This document shows positions 8,467-16,831 of a stretch of DNA of 64,000 nucleotides, piece after piece. The translations under genes were made by a program, and so were the position numbers. Each line of letters opens with the position of its first letter. Position 1 is the first letter of the stretch. The notes under the pieces are model-generated. The model worked only from the letters and a program-made list of their open reading frames with translations, searched no databases and had not been told where the DNA came from. This DNA is from SB15 sp964639245 (GTDB lineage: Bacteria; Chloroflexota; Anaerolineae; Aggregatilineales; J027), in contig CAZXCU010000001.1 in assembly GCA_964639245.1 (NCBI GenBank), positions 496,001-560,000 of the forward strand, read 5' to 3'.

Positions 8467-9105
8467 ATGCGCCGACGCTTTAGAATTTTGAATGCTTTTG
8501 CGGCTGCCACGGCGGTTTCGGTGGGGATAGTCACCCTCATCGGGCTGCTTGCCGAAGACGGCCTGCCGGCTACCCTCGCCAGTGTGAGCCTGCAATTGTT
8601 TATTGTGGTGGCTGCGCTGGCCTTAGTTTTGGGGCTGCTGAACTTATTGGCGGTGCATCTGGGCAAACTTACCCGCCGCGAAAATGGCATGTTCTACAGT
8701 CTGATCACCATCCTTAGTGCCGCCGGAGTCATTGCGGTCTATGCCCTCAACCCCAAAGGCGATGATGGCATTGAACTGCGCGATATGGTGTTTGAATCGG
8801 TACAGGTGTCCCTAGAAGCGGCGCTGGGTGGGCTGATTTTCTTTTTTCTGGTCTACGCGGCCTATCGTCTGCTGCGAAAGGGTCTCACCGTCAACGGCTG
8901 TTATTTTATCACTGCCCTCTTGATTGTCCTGATGGGTTCGATTGCCTTTCCCGGTTCAGATGCTTTTGCCGATTTAAAAGATTGGCTTATGCGCGTGCCG
9001 GTCACGGCTGGCACACGCGGCATTTTGATCGGCATTGCGATTGGTACGGTGACGGTGGGGCTGCGCGTCTTGACGGGTCAAGAACGGGCTTTCCGGGAGG
9101 AATAA
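8467..9105 (+). CDS. Multi-pass membrane protein of unknown function
   Basis: 212 residues with about five or six hydrophobic helices: VSVGIVTLIGLLAE, LFIVVAALALVLGLLNLLA, LITILSAAGVIAVYAL, ALGGLIFFFLVYAAYRLL, CYFITALLIVLMGSIAF, GILIGIAIGTVTVGLRVL. The family is not recognised. The gene lies four bases after the DUF6754-like gene and three bases before the pseudokinase. I infer that it is a membrane subunit of whatever complex this operon encodes. Confidence 0.65.
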   Translation: MRRRFRILNAFAAATAVSVGIVTLIGLLAEDGLPATLASVSLQLFIVVAALALVLGLLNLLAVHLGKLTRRENGMFYSLITILSAAGVIAVYALNPKGDDGIELRDMVFESVQVSLEAALGGLIFFFLVYAAYRLLRKGLTVNGCYFITALLIVLMGSIAFPGSDAFADLKDWLMRVPVTAGTRGILIGIAIGTVTVGLRVLTGQERAFREE

Positions 9106-9108
9106 ACC

Positions 9109-12100
9109 ATGCGAGATTTTACAGGCCAAAAACTTGGCGCATATCAACTGGGTGGTCAGGTGCGGGCAGATGCCTTTAGCACGACCTATTCCTCCTATCA
9201 AACGACCACGCGGCGGGCGGTGGCGGTCAAAGTGTTGTCCGAAGAGTTGGGACAGAAATCTGGCTTCATCGAACGTTTCAGCCGCGATATGTCGCGGGTT
9301 GCTCAGTTAAATGATGCCAATATTGTTCCCGTTTATGATGTGGGCGTGGCGGGTGCAAATGCCTATGTGGTCACGCGGTTATTGACTGGTGGCACGCTGG
9401 AAGGCCATGCCTTTTCCTCAGAAGAAGCGCTGAATGCGCTGCGAGAACTTGCCCATGCGCTGGATGTTGCCCACCAACACGGGGTGATTCATGGTAACCT
9501 TTCACCGTCGGTAATTCTCCTCGAAAATGACCGTGCGCTGATTTCGGATTTGGGCTTGGCAAAAGTCCTGACCGAAAGTGGGGCGTTTATCCAGCCTACC
9601 CCGTATTTTGCGACGGAACAGTGGCGTAGCGAACCCATCACCCCCCGCACCGATATTTATGCGCTGGGAGTGATGGCTTTTGAAATTTTCACTGGAAGAC
9701 TGCCTTTTGAGGGAACGGGCAATGCCCTCATGCGGCGACATTTGAATGAAGAACCGCCGCTTGCCTCCGGGATGCAGCCCGGTTTGCCGACCAGCCTTGA
9801 CACAGTATTGGGACGGGCATTGGCAAAAGACCCCGACCTGCGGTATGCCTCCGCCAGTGATTTTGTTGAAGCGCTAGGCAATGCTTTTTCAGGCCAAGCC
9901 GAAATCGCCAGTTCCGACTCGAGTATGCCTGCGTGGTTATCTACGCCTTCTGAATCCAGTTGGGGCGATGCCGGTTGGGATGCAGACTCATCCAGCGATA
10001 GTTGGGACGATACCCCTACCCGTTCTGATGCGGACAGCGATCAGTGGGGCAGCAGTTGGGGCGAAGCCGATTCCTCGTGGGGACAATCGGATGATTCGCA
10101 GGACATGAGTTACGCGGATTGGGAGCGTCATCAGGCAGAAGTTGAAGCGGCGCAGGCCAAAGCCAATGAGCCGGATATTCCCCTGCCCGATTTTCCCGAT
10201 ATGTTTGAGGAAACCCCCAGCACCAGACCTTCTACCGGGTCACTGTCTGGGGGAGATTATGTTCCTGAATGGTTTATGGGGGTGGAGGAACTTAAAGACG
10301 AAGATGTCCCCGATTTTTTGCGGGGTGCAACACTGGATGATTCGCTCCTGAATCCTTTAGGTAAAGGCAGTGGGCCGCTGCGTCCTTCCGGGCCGTTGAC
10401 CCCACCGCCACCCCTTCCGGTTGAGCCTGTGCTTGAATTGCCCGATTTTGATGATTTTGGCGACTTTTCGGTGTCGGATGAGCCGCAGATTCGCCGCTTG
10501 GAAGAAACAGGCGGGTTAGGCGAAGAAGCGCTCTCTTTAGATGATTTGTTATTTGAGGACGAGGAGGAATCTACCCCGCAGATTCGCCGCTTGGATGCGG
10601 TGGAATCCTCCGAAGAAGCGGTGGCGCTGGACGATTTATTTTTTGATGAGGACGAAGAATCATCGGAATCGGCATTGCCCGATTGGGGGAATGTAACCAC
10701 CCCCACGCCAGATTTACGTTCAACCAGCGAACTCACCTCCATAGATGCTGAAGATGAGTGGCTGACCGCCGCCCCGGATTCGCTGGCACTGAATATTAGC
10801 TCCATGTTGGGGGATGAACTGCCTAGCACGGGTGAACTTGCTTTTCCAAGCGCTCCAACATGGGCAGAGGAACAGGACGACCAACCCGCAGAGGATGTTG
10901 GCCTCCTTGATTTCCGCGCTGAAGATGATCTTGAGCCACAAGACGAGTTACTGGATTGGCTACCCCAAACCGAGTCCAGCCTATTAGCCGAACCGGACAA
11001 TGAACTGGATTTTCTGGCCTCCGAGGAAGCGACCCCCGATTGGATGGCTTCATCTGATAGCGCGGCAGATTCTGATTGGTTGCCCCAAACCGAGTCCAGC
11101 CTATTAGCCGAACCGGACAATGAACTGGATTTCCTGACTGCTGAGGAAGCGACCCCCGATTGGCTCTCAGAGGCAGCCCCGCCGAGTTTGGCTTCGGAAT
11201 TAGATGATTTATTTGATCTGAACTCGGCTACTCCTGAACGCGAATTTGAAATGCCCGCCACAGGGGATTTAACGGCTTCATCAGCAATAGAGGATTCCTT
11301 TGCCGATTTGTTCCCTGCCGAAACTGAATTAGAAACCTCCGAACCTGCATGGGATGCTGAGGCCGCACCGGATTGGTTAGCGGGTTATGACCATGAACAA
11401 GAGTCTTCTATTTTAGCCAGCCAGTCGATGCCTGCGCTTGAGTTTGAAGAACCCCTTGCGCTGGGTGATACACCGGAATGGTTTGGTGAACTCGATTTTG
11501 CCAATCTCCAACTGCCCGATGAACCGAAAGCCCCGGTTGAGGCAGTGGTTGCTCCTCCCGAAACGGCGGCGGAATTTGAAAGTTTTGATGTCGATGACTT
11601 TCTCAATTTTGAGGATGTCAATGTGGACGATGTGTTAGGTCGTGACTCAACCACCCTTGACAGCCCTCACGACTTTTCCATGCTCGATGAAGATGATTTT
11701 CTGGCAGATTTTCCTGTAACGACTCCAGCAGATGAGCTTGAGCCGGCGTCTGATTTGCCCTTTGAACTGCCTACGGAAATTGAGGAAGAGCTGATCCTCG
11801 AACAATCCGAAGCGCTGCCCGAATGGATGAAACGCGCTGCGGCGACTTCCTCCGAGCAGGTTAGCCTCAAAGTGGGTAGTACAGAAGTGCGGGTTGACCA
11901 GATTCCTGATATTGCGCTGCCGGAGGAACTGCGCCAGCTCCGCGAACAAATGCAGAATCTTATGCGGCAGGGTAATGGCGGGTTGGATGTTCCTAAAAGT
12001 GGTGTTTTGGCCGGGATTGAAGGGGCGTTGCCGCCAGAAACATGGGTGAGTACCCCCGGCGAAATTACACTTGGGCGCACTGTTCGCCCCACCGAAACGC

Positions 12101-13131
12101 AGCAGGAACGGGTTGCTTCTTTGCAGCAGGTCATGACGGTTGCTCAACAAGCCGCTGCCCAAAAAGCTGCTGTGCAGTATGGCCTTGAAGAAGACGAAGA
12201 ACCCAAACCCGAAGGGGTCAAACGCCCGCGTCGGCGTACAAAAATCAAACGTGACCGTCTTGCCATAACCCTGCTGATGTTGGCGATTATTTTTGCGCCT
12301 TTTTTGACGGATGCACTGCACTTGGCTGCCGACCCCGCGACTGCATTGGACGAAGATGCTCAACCGCTTGCCCTTGCGATTGACGATTTAGGGGCAGCGC
12401 GTCAGCCCTTGCCCGTGCTGGTTGCATTTGAATATAGTCCAACATCGGCGGGTGAACTTGACCCACTTGCGGAAGCTGTTTTGCGCGATGTGATTGCCAA
12501 TGGAGGCCGCCCGGTGGTCATTAGCACCCATCCACTCGGACTGCTCCATGCAGAACAGGTTTTCAGAACTTTGTCTCAAGATGCTGCTTTTGAAGAAGCG
12601 CTAGGGCGTGAACTGGCCTACGGGCAAGATTATCTGATTTTGCGTCTGCTATCCGGTGGCAGCGTCGGTGTGCGCCAATTAAGCCATTCCGAGCAGTTTG
12701 CCACGACGATTTTCTCCCAAGATATTCAGGGGGATGAAACAGGCTTGGAAGTGGGTTTGCCCGAAGCCGAAGATTTTGCCTTTTTACTGGTCATTGGCGA
12801 ACGGGATGAAGACACGCGCACATGGGCGGAGCAGTTTACAGACAGCACCCTGCCAAAATTTGCGCTGGTAACCGCCGCCGCCGCGCCGATGACCCGTCCC
12901 TATGTGTCTGCCAATGCCTATCAAGGGATGGTCGTAGGGATAGAAGGTACACTTACCTATGACACCGTTCGTAACGCAGGCCGCAAAGACACTTTAGACT
13001 CCGATACCCTGCCCGACCCGGCGCTTTCACGCTGGCACAGTTTGGCACTGGGACTGTTTGTGGCGACCCTGATTATTCTGGGCGGAACCCTGTTTAATTT
13101 TATTCGTTTTGCAAGGACATGGCGGGCATGA
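9109..13131 (+). CDS. Giant membrane-anchored Ser/Thr pseudokinase
   Basis: 1340 residues. Residues 1-265 have a PknB-type kinase fold: the ATP Lys is kept (AVAVKVL) and DLG replaces DFG. The catalytic loop HRDLKPEN reads HGNLSPSV (residues 128-135), so catalytic Asp, Lys and Asn are all lost; the Gly loop is degenerate and APE reads ATE. It should not phosphorylate by the normal route. Residues 266 to about 1045 are an acidic, probably disordered linker dotted with D/E-W-L/M/F motifs and internal duplications. A helix near 1050-1065 (LAITLLMLAIIFAPFL) precedes an extracytoplasmic domain of about 240 residues, and a last helix (LALGLFVATLIILGGTLF) ends it. The 3' end overlaps the next gene by 13 bases. 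Confidence 0.85.
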   Translation: MRDFTGQKLGAYQLGGQVRADAFSTTYSSYQTTTRRAVAVKVLSEELGQKSGFIERFSRDMSRVAQLNDANIVPVYDVGVAGANAYVVTRLLTGGTLEGHAFSSEEALNALRELAHALDVAHQHGVIHGNLSPSVILLENDRALISDLGLAKVLTESGAFIQPTPYFATEQWRSEPITPRTDIYALGVMAFEIFTGRLPFEGTGNALMRRHLNEEPPLASGMQPGLPTSLDTVLGRALAKDPDLRYASASDFVEALGNAFSGQAEIASSDSSMPAWLSTPSESSWGDAGWDADSSSDSWDDTPTRSDADSDQWGSSWGEADSSWGQSDDSQDMSYADWERHQAEVEAAQAKANEPDIPLPDFPDMFEETPSTRPSTGSLSGGDYVPEWFMGVEELKDEDVPDFLRGATLDDSLLNPLGKGSGPLRPSGPLTPPPPLPVEPVLELPDFDDFGDFSVSDEPQIRRLEETGGLGEEALSLDDLLFEDEEESTPQIRRLDAVESSEEAVALDDLFFDEDEESSESALPDWGNVTTPTPDLRSTSELTSIDAEDEWLTAAPDSLALNISSMLGDELPSTGELAFPSAPTWAEEQDDQPAEDVGLLDFRAEDDLEPQDELLDWLPQTESSLLAEPDNELDFLASEEATPDWMASSDSAADSDWLPQTESSLLAEPDNELDFLTAEEATPDWLSEAAPPSLASELDDLFDLNSATPEREFEMPATGDLTASSAIEDSFADLFPAETELETSEPAWDAEAAPDWLAGYDHEQESSILASQSMPALEFEEPLALGDTPEWFGELDFANLQLPDEPKAPVEAVVAPPETAAEFESFDVDDFLNFEDVNVDDVLGRDSTTLDSPHDFSMLDEDDFLADFPVTTPADELEPASDLPFELPTEIEEELILEQSEALPEWMKRAAATSSEQVSLKVGSTEVRVDQIPDIALPEELRQLREQMQNLMRQGNGGLDVPKSGVLAGIEGALPPETWVSTPGEITLGRTVRPTETQQERVASLQQVMTVAQQAAAQKAAVQYGLEEDEEPKPEGVKRPRRRTKIKRDRLAITLLMLAIIFAPFLTDALHLAADPATALDEDAQPLALAIDDLGAARQPLPVLVAFEYSPTSAGELDPLAEAVLRDVIANGGRPVVISTHPLGLLHAEQVFRTLSQDAAFEEALGRELAYGQDYLILRLLSGGSVGVRQLSHSEQFATTIFSQDIQGDETGLEVGLPEAEDFAFLLVIGERDEDTRTWAEQFTDSTLPKFALVTAAAAPMTRPYVSANAYQGMVVGIEGTLTYDTVRNAGRKDTLDSDTLPDPALSRWHSLALGLFVATLIILGGTLFNFIRFARTWRA
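10483..10668 (+). repeat. In-frame repeat (PQIRRL unit) in the pseudokinase linker
   Basis: Two copies of a unit starting PQIRRL and ending LDDL(L/F)F plus acidic residues begin at 10483 and 10576, a period of 93 bases. It keeps frame, so it is a protein-level duplication inside the acidic linker. Confidence 0.65.
10954..11163 (+). repeat. 120-bp tandem duplication in the pseudokinase linker
   Basis: Two nearly identical 90-base cores (10954-11043 and 11074-11163) repeat with a 120-base period. Each encodes a DWLPQTESSLLAEPDNELDF unit followed by EEATPDW. The few differences are mostly in the second half, so this looks like a fairly recent in-frame duplication that added another Trp motif. 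Confidence 0.8.
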
Positions 13132-13811
13132 GCGCGGATACACTCGAAACGCTTGGCGGGTTTGTCTCGCTGGCACTGACTCTCATGATATTCAGCTATT
13201 TGCTGGGGGATAACCCCCTGTATCGGCTGGCGGTGCATATTTTGGTTGGCACAACGGCGGGGTTTGTAGCCGTGGTTGCCTTTGAAAGTGTGGTCATTCC
13301 TTGGGTGAATTTAACGCTGTTGGATAGTGACAGTGGCGTGGCTTTTCGCTCAATTGGGGCTGTGCCATTCCTGCTGGCTTTTACCCTGTTGGTCAAATAT
13401 TCTCCCCGTTTTACGACGCTCAAACGCTGGAGCAACATCGGGGTTGCGTTCATTGTAGGTATTGGGGCGGCGGTAGCATTGGTCGGGGCAATAAGCGGTA
13501 CAATCATCCCCCTTACCCGTGATGCGGGTCGTGTTTTTGAAGATGACGACAATCTCGCCGCCAATATTTTTAGTATTCTGATGACTCTCGGTACAATTGG
13601 CACGCTCATTTATTTTCAATATCTGGGCAAACGCCGTACCGATGGGGTGGTGAGCCGCACGCTTCCCATGCGGGTTTTAGCTGGCTTTGGGCAGCTGATC
13701 ATCGCGGTCACGTTTGGCGCAATTTACGCCAGCGCGATGGTGACGAGTTTAACCGTGTTTGATGAAGTCATTCGCCAACAATTGACCTTTTTACTGGAAC
13801 AAATCGGGTAA
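13119..13811 (+). CDS. Multi-pass membrane protein of unknown function
   Basis: 230 residues, about seven hydrophobic helices, for example FVSLALTLMIFSYLLG, LVGTTAGFVAVVAF, GAVPFLLAFTLLVKY, GVAFIVGIGAAVALVGA, IFSILMTLGTIGTLIYF and MRVLAGFGQLIIAVTFGAIYA. No catalytic motif is evident and the family is not recognised. It overlaps the 3' end of the pseudokinase gene by 13 bases; a start at the second ATG, 13128, would still overlap by four. The next gene begins five bases later. Part of the operon. Confidence 0.65.
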   Translation: MAGMSADTLETLGGFVSLALTLMIFSYLLGDNPLYRLAVHILVGTTAGFVAVVAFESVVIPWVNLTLLDSDSGVAFRSIGAVPFLLAFTLLVKYSPRFTTLKRWSNIGVAFIVGIGAAVALVGAISGTIIPLTRDAGRVFEDDDNLAANIFSILMTLGTIGTLIYFQYLGKRRTDGVVSRTLPMRVLAGFGQLIIAVTFGAIYASAMVTSLTVFDEVIRQQLTFLLEQIG

Positions 13812-13816
13812 TTTAT

Positions 13817-15706
13817 ATGGACTCTTTCCTTTACGCCGATTTTGGCATCGCACATACCCGCACCCTGCTGATTGATGTGGTGGAGGGGCAGTATCGTTTT
13901 ATTTCTGGGACGATGACCCGCAGCACAATTGCCCCGCCCTTGGAAGATGCAACGCAGGGCTTGGAGCGCAATATCGACCAACTCCAGCAGTTGACCGGAC
14001 GGGAATTCATTGGTGGGGCAGAAGGAAGTTTTCTGGATGACCTCATCCTCACAGCCAGCAGCGCGGGACGGCCTTTGCGGGCGGTGCTGGTGGGGCTGAT
14101 GAACGATGTCAGTTTGGTGAGTGCCAACCGCGCCCTGACCGGAACCTATATTGATGTGATTGAAACGCTCAGCTTGGTCGATGGTGCATCGGAAGAAGAA
14201 CGCATCAATCGAATTTTGCGCCAGCAGCCCGATTTAATTTTTATCGCGGGTGGAACCAATTTTGGCAACGAAGAATCGGTGCGGAATCTGGTGCGCTTGG
14301 TCGAATTAGCCGTTAAGCTGCTGCCACAGGGCAGGCGACCTATTGTTCTTTATGCAGGGAACGAAACCCTGCGCGGGTGGGTCAAACGTCGCCTCAGTGA
14401 TGAATGTCCCTTGTTTGTGGCAGACAATATTCGGCCTGAACTCACCGAGGAATCGCTCAATTCTGCCAAATTTATGCTCGGGCGGGTCTTTGACGATTTT
14501 ATTAAAAAACAGGCCGGGGGCTTTAACCAGCTTTCTCCCTTTAGCAAATTTGGCATTGTTCCCACTGCCCAGAGTGCGGTCAATGTGGTGCGCTATTTTG
14601 ACAGTTTGAATGAAACCCGCGGGGTGTTGTATCTTGACGTGGGTAGCGGTACCAGTTCGCTGCTGGCAAGCAAGGGCGGGGTTGTCACCGCCGATATTCG
14701 CAGCACCTTAGGCATCGGTCACAGTGTTCTGGCTGTCCAAGAATTGATTGATTGGCGTGATGTGGAGCGCTGGCTGCCTTTCACCTTTACCCTAGATATG
14801 TACGAAGAATGGATTCATAACAAGGCACTTTCGCCCCTCAGCATCCCGCAAACTTTCCAAGATTTGTTGATTGAACAGGCGGTAGCGCGGGAAATTGTTC
14901 GTGTGCTGCTTGCGGATGCCCAAGCCGAATGGAAAAATCACCGCGCCAGCGTGACCCAATTTTCGCCTGTTATTGTCGGTGGGGCTGTTTTTACCGCCAA
15001 TCTTCCGCCCAGCCTGACCGCCATGCTCATTTTGGATGCGCTGCAACCCGAAGGCATGTTTGATATTTTGCTGGATCCCTATGGCTTGGCTTCGGCTTTG
15101 GGGGTGATTGGCTATTCCAACCCGCTTGCGGTGGTGCAGGTGGTCGAAAATGGTGGCTTTATCAATTTAGGTCGTGTCTACGCCCCGCTAGGACGGATTC
15201 GCCGTCCGCGTGCCAAAGTCAAAATTCGCCTTTCGGTAGATGGTGAAACGCCGATTAAAAAACAGCTTGGCATGGGTGATTTGTGGATTCCGCATGTCAT
15301 GCCGGGCAAATGGGTGGAAGTGGATATTCGTCTGCCGGGGGGCATGTCCCTCCATGGCAAACGACGGGTGCGCGAACGCATCAAAGCTGGCACGGCGGGT
15401 CTGGTCTTTGACCTGCGCGGACGGCCTATCCGCTTGCCTTCGGGTCGTCGCCGCAAACAAACGCTGGCGGAATGGTTTACTATCGCTACCGGTTTGGCGC
15501 TCGATCTGGATGCCCTTGAATCCATTCCCACTGAGATGCCCAATTTAGCTGCTGTTATGGAAGCGACGGTTGCGGAAGATATTTTCCCGGATTATCAACG
15601 GCTGAGTGACATGCCTTTGTCATCAGAAGTGCGCGAACTGTTAGCCCAAGCAGAAGAAGAACCTGAAGGCGTGGATGATTTGGCAAGGGAGTTGGGGTTG
15701 CGATGA
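13817..15706 (+). CDS. GlmL/MutL-family ASKHA ATPase (orphan)
   Basis: 629 residues. The N-terminus YADFGIAHTRTLLIDV is an ASKHA phosphate-1 motif, and LYLDVGSGTSSLL (about residue 272) is the phosphate-2/second D-x-G-S motif; IVGGAVF near residue 395 fits the adenosine site. The protein matches the family named MutL or GlmL after the chaperone-like partner of coenzyme-B12 glutamate mutase. It is not the DNA mismatch-repair MutL. No glutamate mutase subunit gene lies in the window; instead it sits among membrane-protein genes and the pseudokinase. The C-terminus (after ~450) is basic and Arg-rich (RRPRAKVKIRL, SGRRRKQ). The gene overlaps its downstream neighbour by four bases. Confidence 0.8.
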   Translation: MDSFLYADFGIAHTRTLLIDVVEGQYRFISGTMTRSTIAPPLEDATQGLERNIDQLQQLTGREFIGGAEGSFLDDLILTASSAGRPLRAVLVGLMNDVSLVSANRALTGTYIDVIETLSLVDGASEEERINRILRQQPDLIFIAGGTNFGNEESVRNLVRLVELAVKLLPQGRRPIVLYAGNETLRGWVKRRLSDECPLFVADNIRPELTEESLNSAKFMLGRVFDDFIKKQAGGFNQLSPFSKFGIVPTAQSAVNVVRYFDSLNETRGVLYLDVGSGTSSLLASKGGVVTADIRSTLGIGHSVLAVQELIDWRDVERWLPFTFTLDMYEEWIHNKALSPLSIPQTFQDLLIEQAVAREIVRVLLADAQAEWKNHRASVTQFSPVIVGGAVFTANLPPSLTAMLILDALQPEGMFDILLDPYGLASALGVIGYSNPLAVVQVVENGGFINLGRVYAPLGRIRRPRAKVKIRLSVDGETPIKKQLGMGDLWIPHVMPGKWVEVDIRLPGGMSLHGKRRVRERIKAGTAGLVFDLRGRPIRLPSGRRRKQTLAEWFTIATGLALDLDALESIPTEMPNLAAVMEATVAEDIFPDYQRLSDMPLSSEVRELLAQAEEEPEGVDDLARELGLR

Positions 15707-16812
15707 TCTTTTATCCGACACAGCGCATTTTATTAGAAGATACGCGCATCATTCGCAAACATACCTTACCCGCCGGAATGGTTGGGACGGTGTTGGTGGA
15801 GCAGGGCGCATCGGTGGTGCCGAATCAACTGGTGGTTTCTGGCACGCGCCCCTCCGACTATCGGATTGTGGACATTGCTGCCCCGCTTAAAATTGACCCG
15901 GAGAACGAGGAAAAAATTAAAAAAGTGCTGGCGGTGGAAGTCGGTCAGGAAGTCGAAGCTGGCACACCGTTGGTCAATCTGCGGGGCTATCGGCGTAGTT
16001 TGCTTGCCCCTGACAATGGACGTATTTTGCTGATTGAGCAGGGGCGGGTCATTTTGCAGGTCAACCCCGAAGTCATTGAAGTTCATGCCAGTTTTCGTGG
16101 GATTATCACGGCGGTAGAAGCGCGGCGCGGTGTCACGATTGAAGCTCAGGGAACGCTCCTACAATGTGCATGGGGCAACGGAAGAACGGCAATTGCGGGG
16201 TACGAATTTGAACCCGGTACGCAGTTCAGCAGCAGCAAAGACAAAAAAGAACTGGCAGATTTGTTGAATGATGATCTCACCCTTTCTCCGTATCGTGGCA
16301 AAGTCATCATTGTGATGCGTCCCCTCAAGGAAATCGATTTGCTGGTTATTGAAAATCAAGAACTGGCGGGAATCGTTGCACCAAGTGCATCCGTAAACTT
16401 GCGAAAATCTGCAATGCGGCTTAAAGTTCCCGTTATACTGACAGAAGGTTTTGGGGCAATGCCGCCGACCATGCGGTTGTTTGAACGGTTGTTAGAAAAA
16501 CGAGGCAATCAAGCCATCTTTGATGCAACCTTGCCTGATTCGCGGCAAAATACCCGCCCGGAAATTATCATTCCGGTGGGGATGGCACGGCAGGACAAAC
16601 AAAGTCCGCAGGTAGCGGCCCCGCTTGAAGTCGGGATGCTGGTTCATGTGCGGCGTGCGCCGCATTTTGGAAAATTGGGAGAAATTACCGGTTTACCGGA
16701 ACTCCCTATGAAATTAGAAAATGGACTGCGCGTATTGTGCGCTCAGGTAAAACTTCAAACAGGCGAACGGGTGGTTGTCCCGCTTGCAAACCTTGATAAC
16801 ATTGGCGTTTAA
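15703..16812 (+). CDS. Barrel-sandwich-hybrid/KOW-like protein of unknown function
   Basis: 369 residues, no signal peptide or membrane segment. The N-terminal half has repeated beta segments of the type VGQEVEAGTPLV and LLAPDNGRILLIEQG, which look like a lipoyl/barrel-sandwich hybrid fold but without a modifiable Lys in a D-K motif. The C-terminus (about residues 310-369) reads VGMLVHVRRAPHFGKLGEI then ERVVVPLANLDNI, like a KOW/SH3 barrel. No enzyme motif is seen. It is coupled to the MutL-type gene (ATGA overlap), so the two products probably work together. Confidence 0.6.
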   Translation: MIFYPTQRILLEDTRIIRKHTLPAGMVGTVLVEQGASVVPNQLVVSGTRPSDYRIVDIAAPLKIDPENEEKIKKVLAVEVGQEVEAGTPLVNLRGYRRSLLAPDNGRILLIEQGRVILQVNPEVIEVHASFRGIITAVEARRGVTIEAQGTLLQCAWGNGRTAIAGYEFEPGTQFSSSKDKKELADLLNDDLTLSPYRGKVIIVMRPLKEIDLLVIENQELAGIVAPSASVNLRKSAMRLKVPVILTEGFGAMPPTMRLFERLLEKRGNQAIFDATLPDSRQNTRPEIIIPVGMARQDKQSPQVAAPLEVGMLVHVRRAPHFGKLGEITGLPELPMKLENGLRVLCAQVKLQTGERVVVPLANLDNIGV

Positions 16813-16831
16813 ATAAAGCTGGGAGGATTGT

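Noticed and set aside
10257..11261. Long minus-strand frame of 334 codons, very rich in Ser
   Set aside because: It is the antisense of the acidic linker of the pseudokinase gene; Asp/Glu codons read backwards give Ser/Ile/Arg codons. No ribosome-binding site and no family likeness.
11647..12363. Minus-strand frame of 238 codons
   Set aside because: Antisense to the pseudokinase coding sequence, with composition typical of a shadow frame.
13817..15706. DNA mismatch repair MutL
   Set aside because: The name is shared only; there is no GHKL ATPase motif, and the sequence has ASKHA phosphate motifs.
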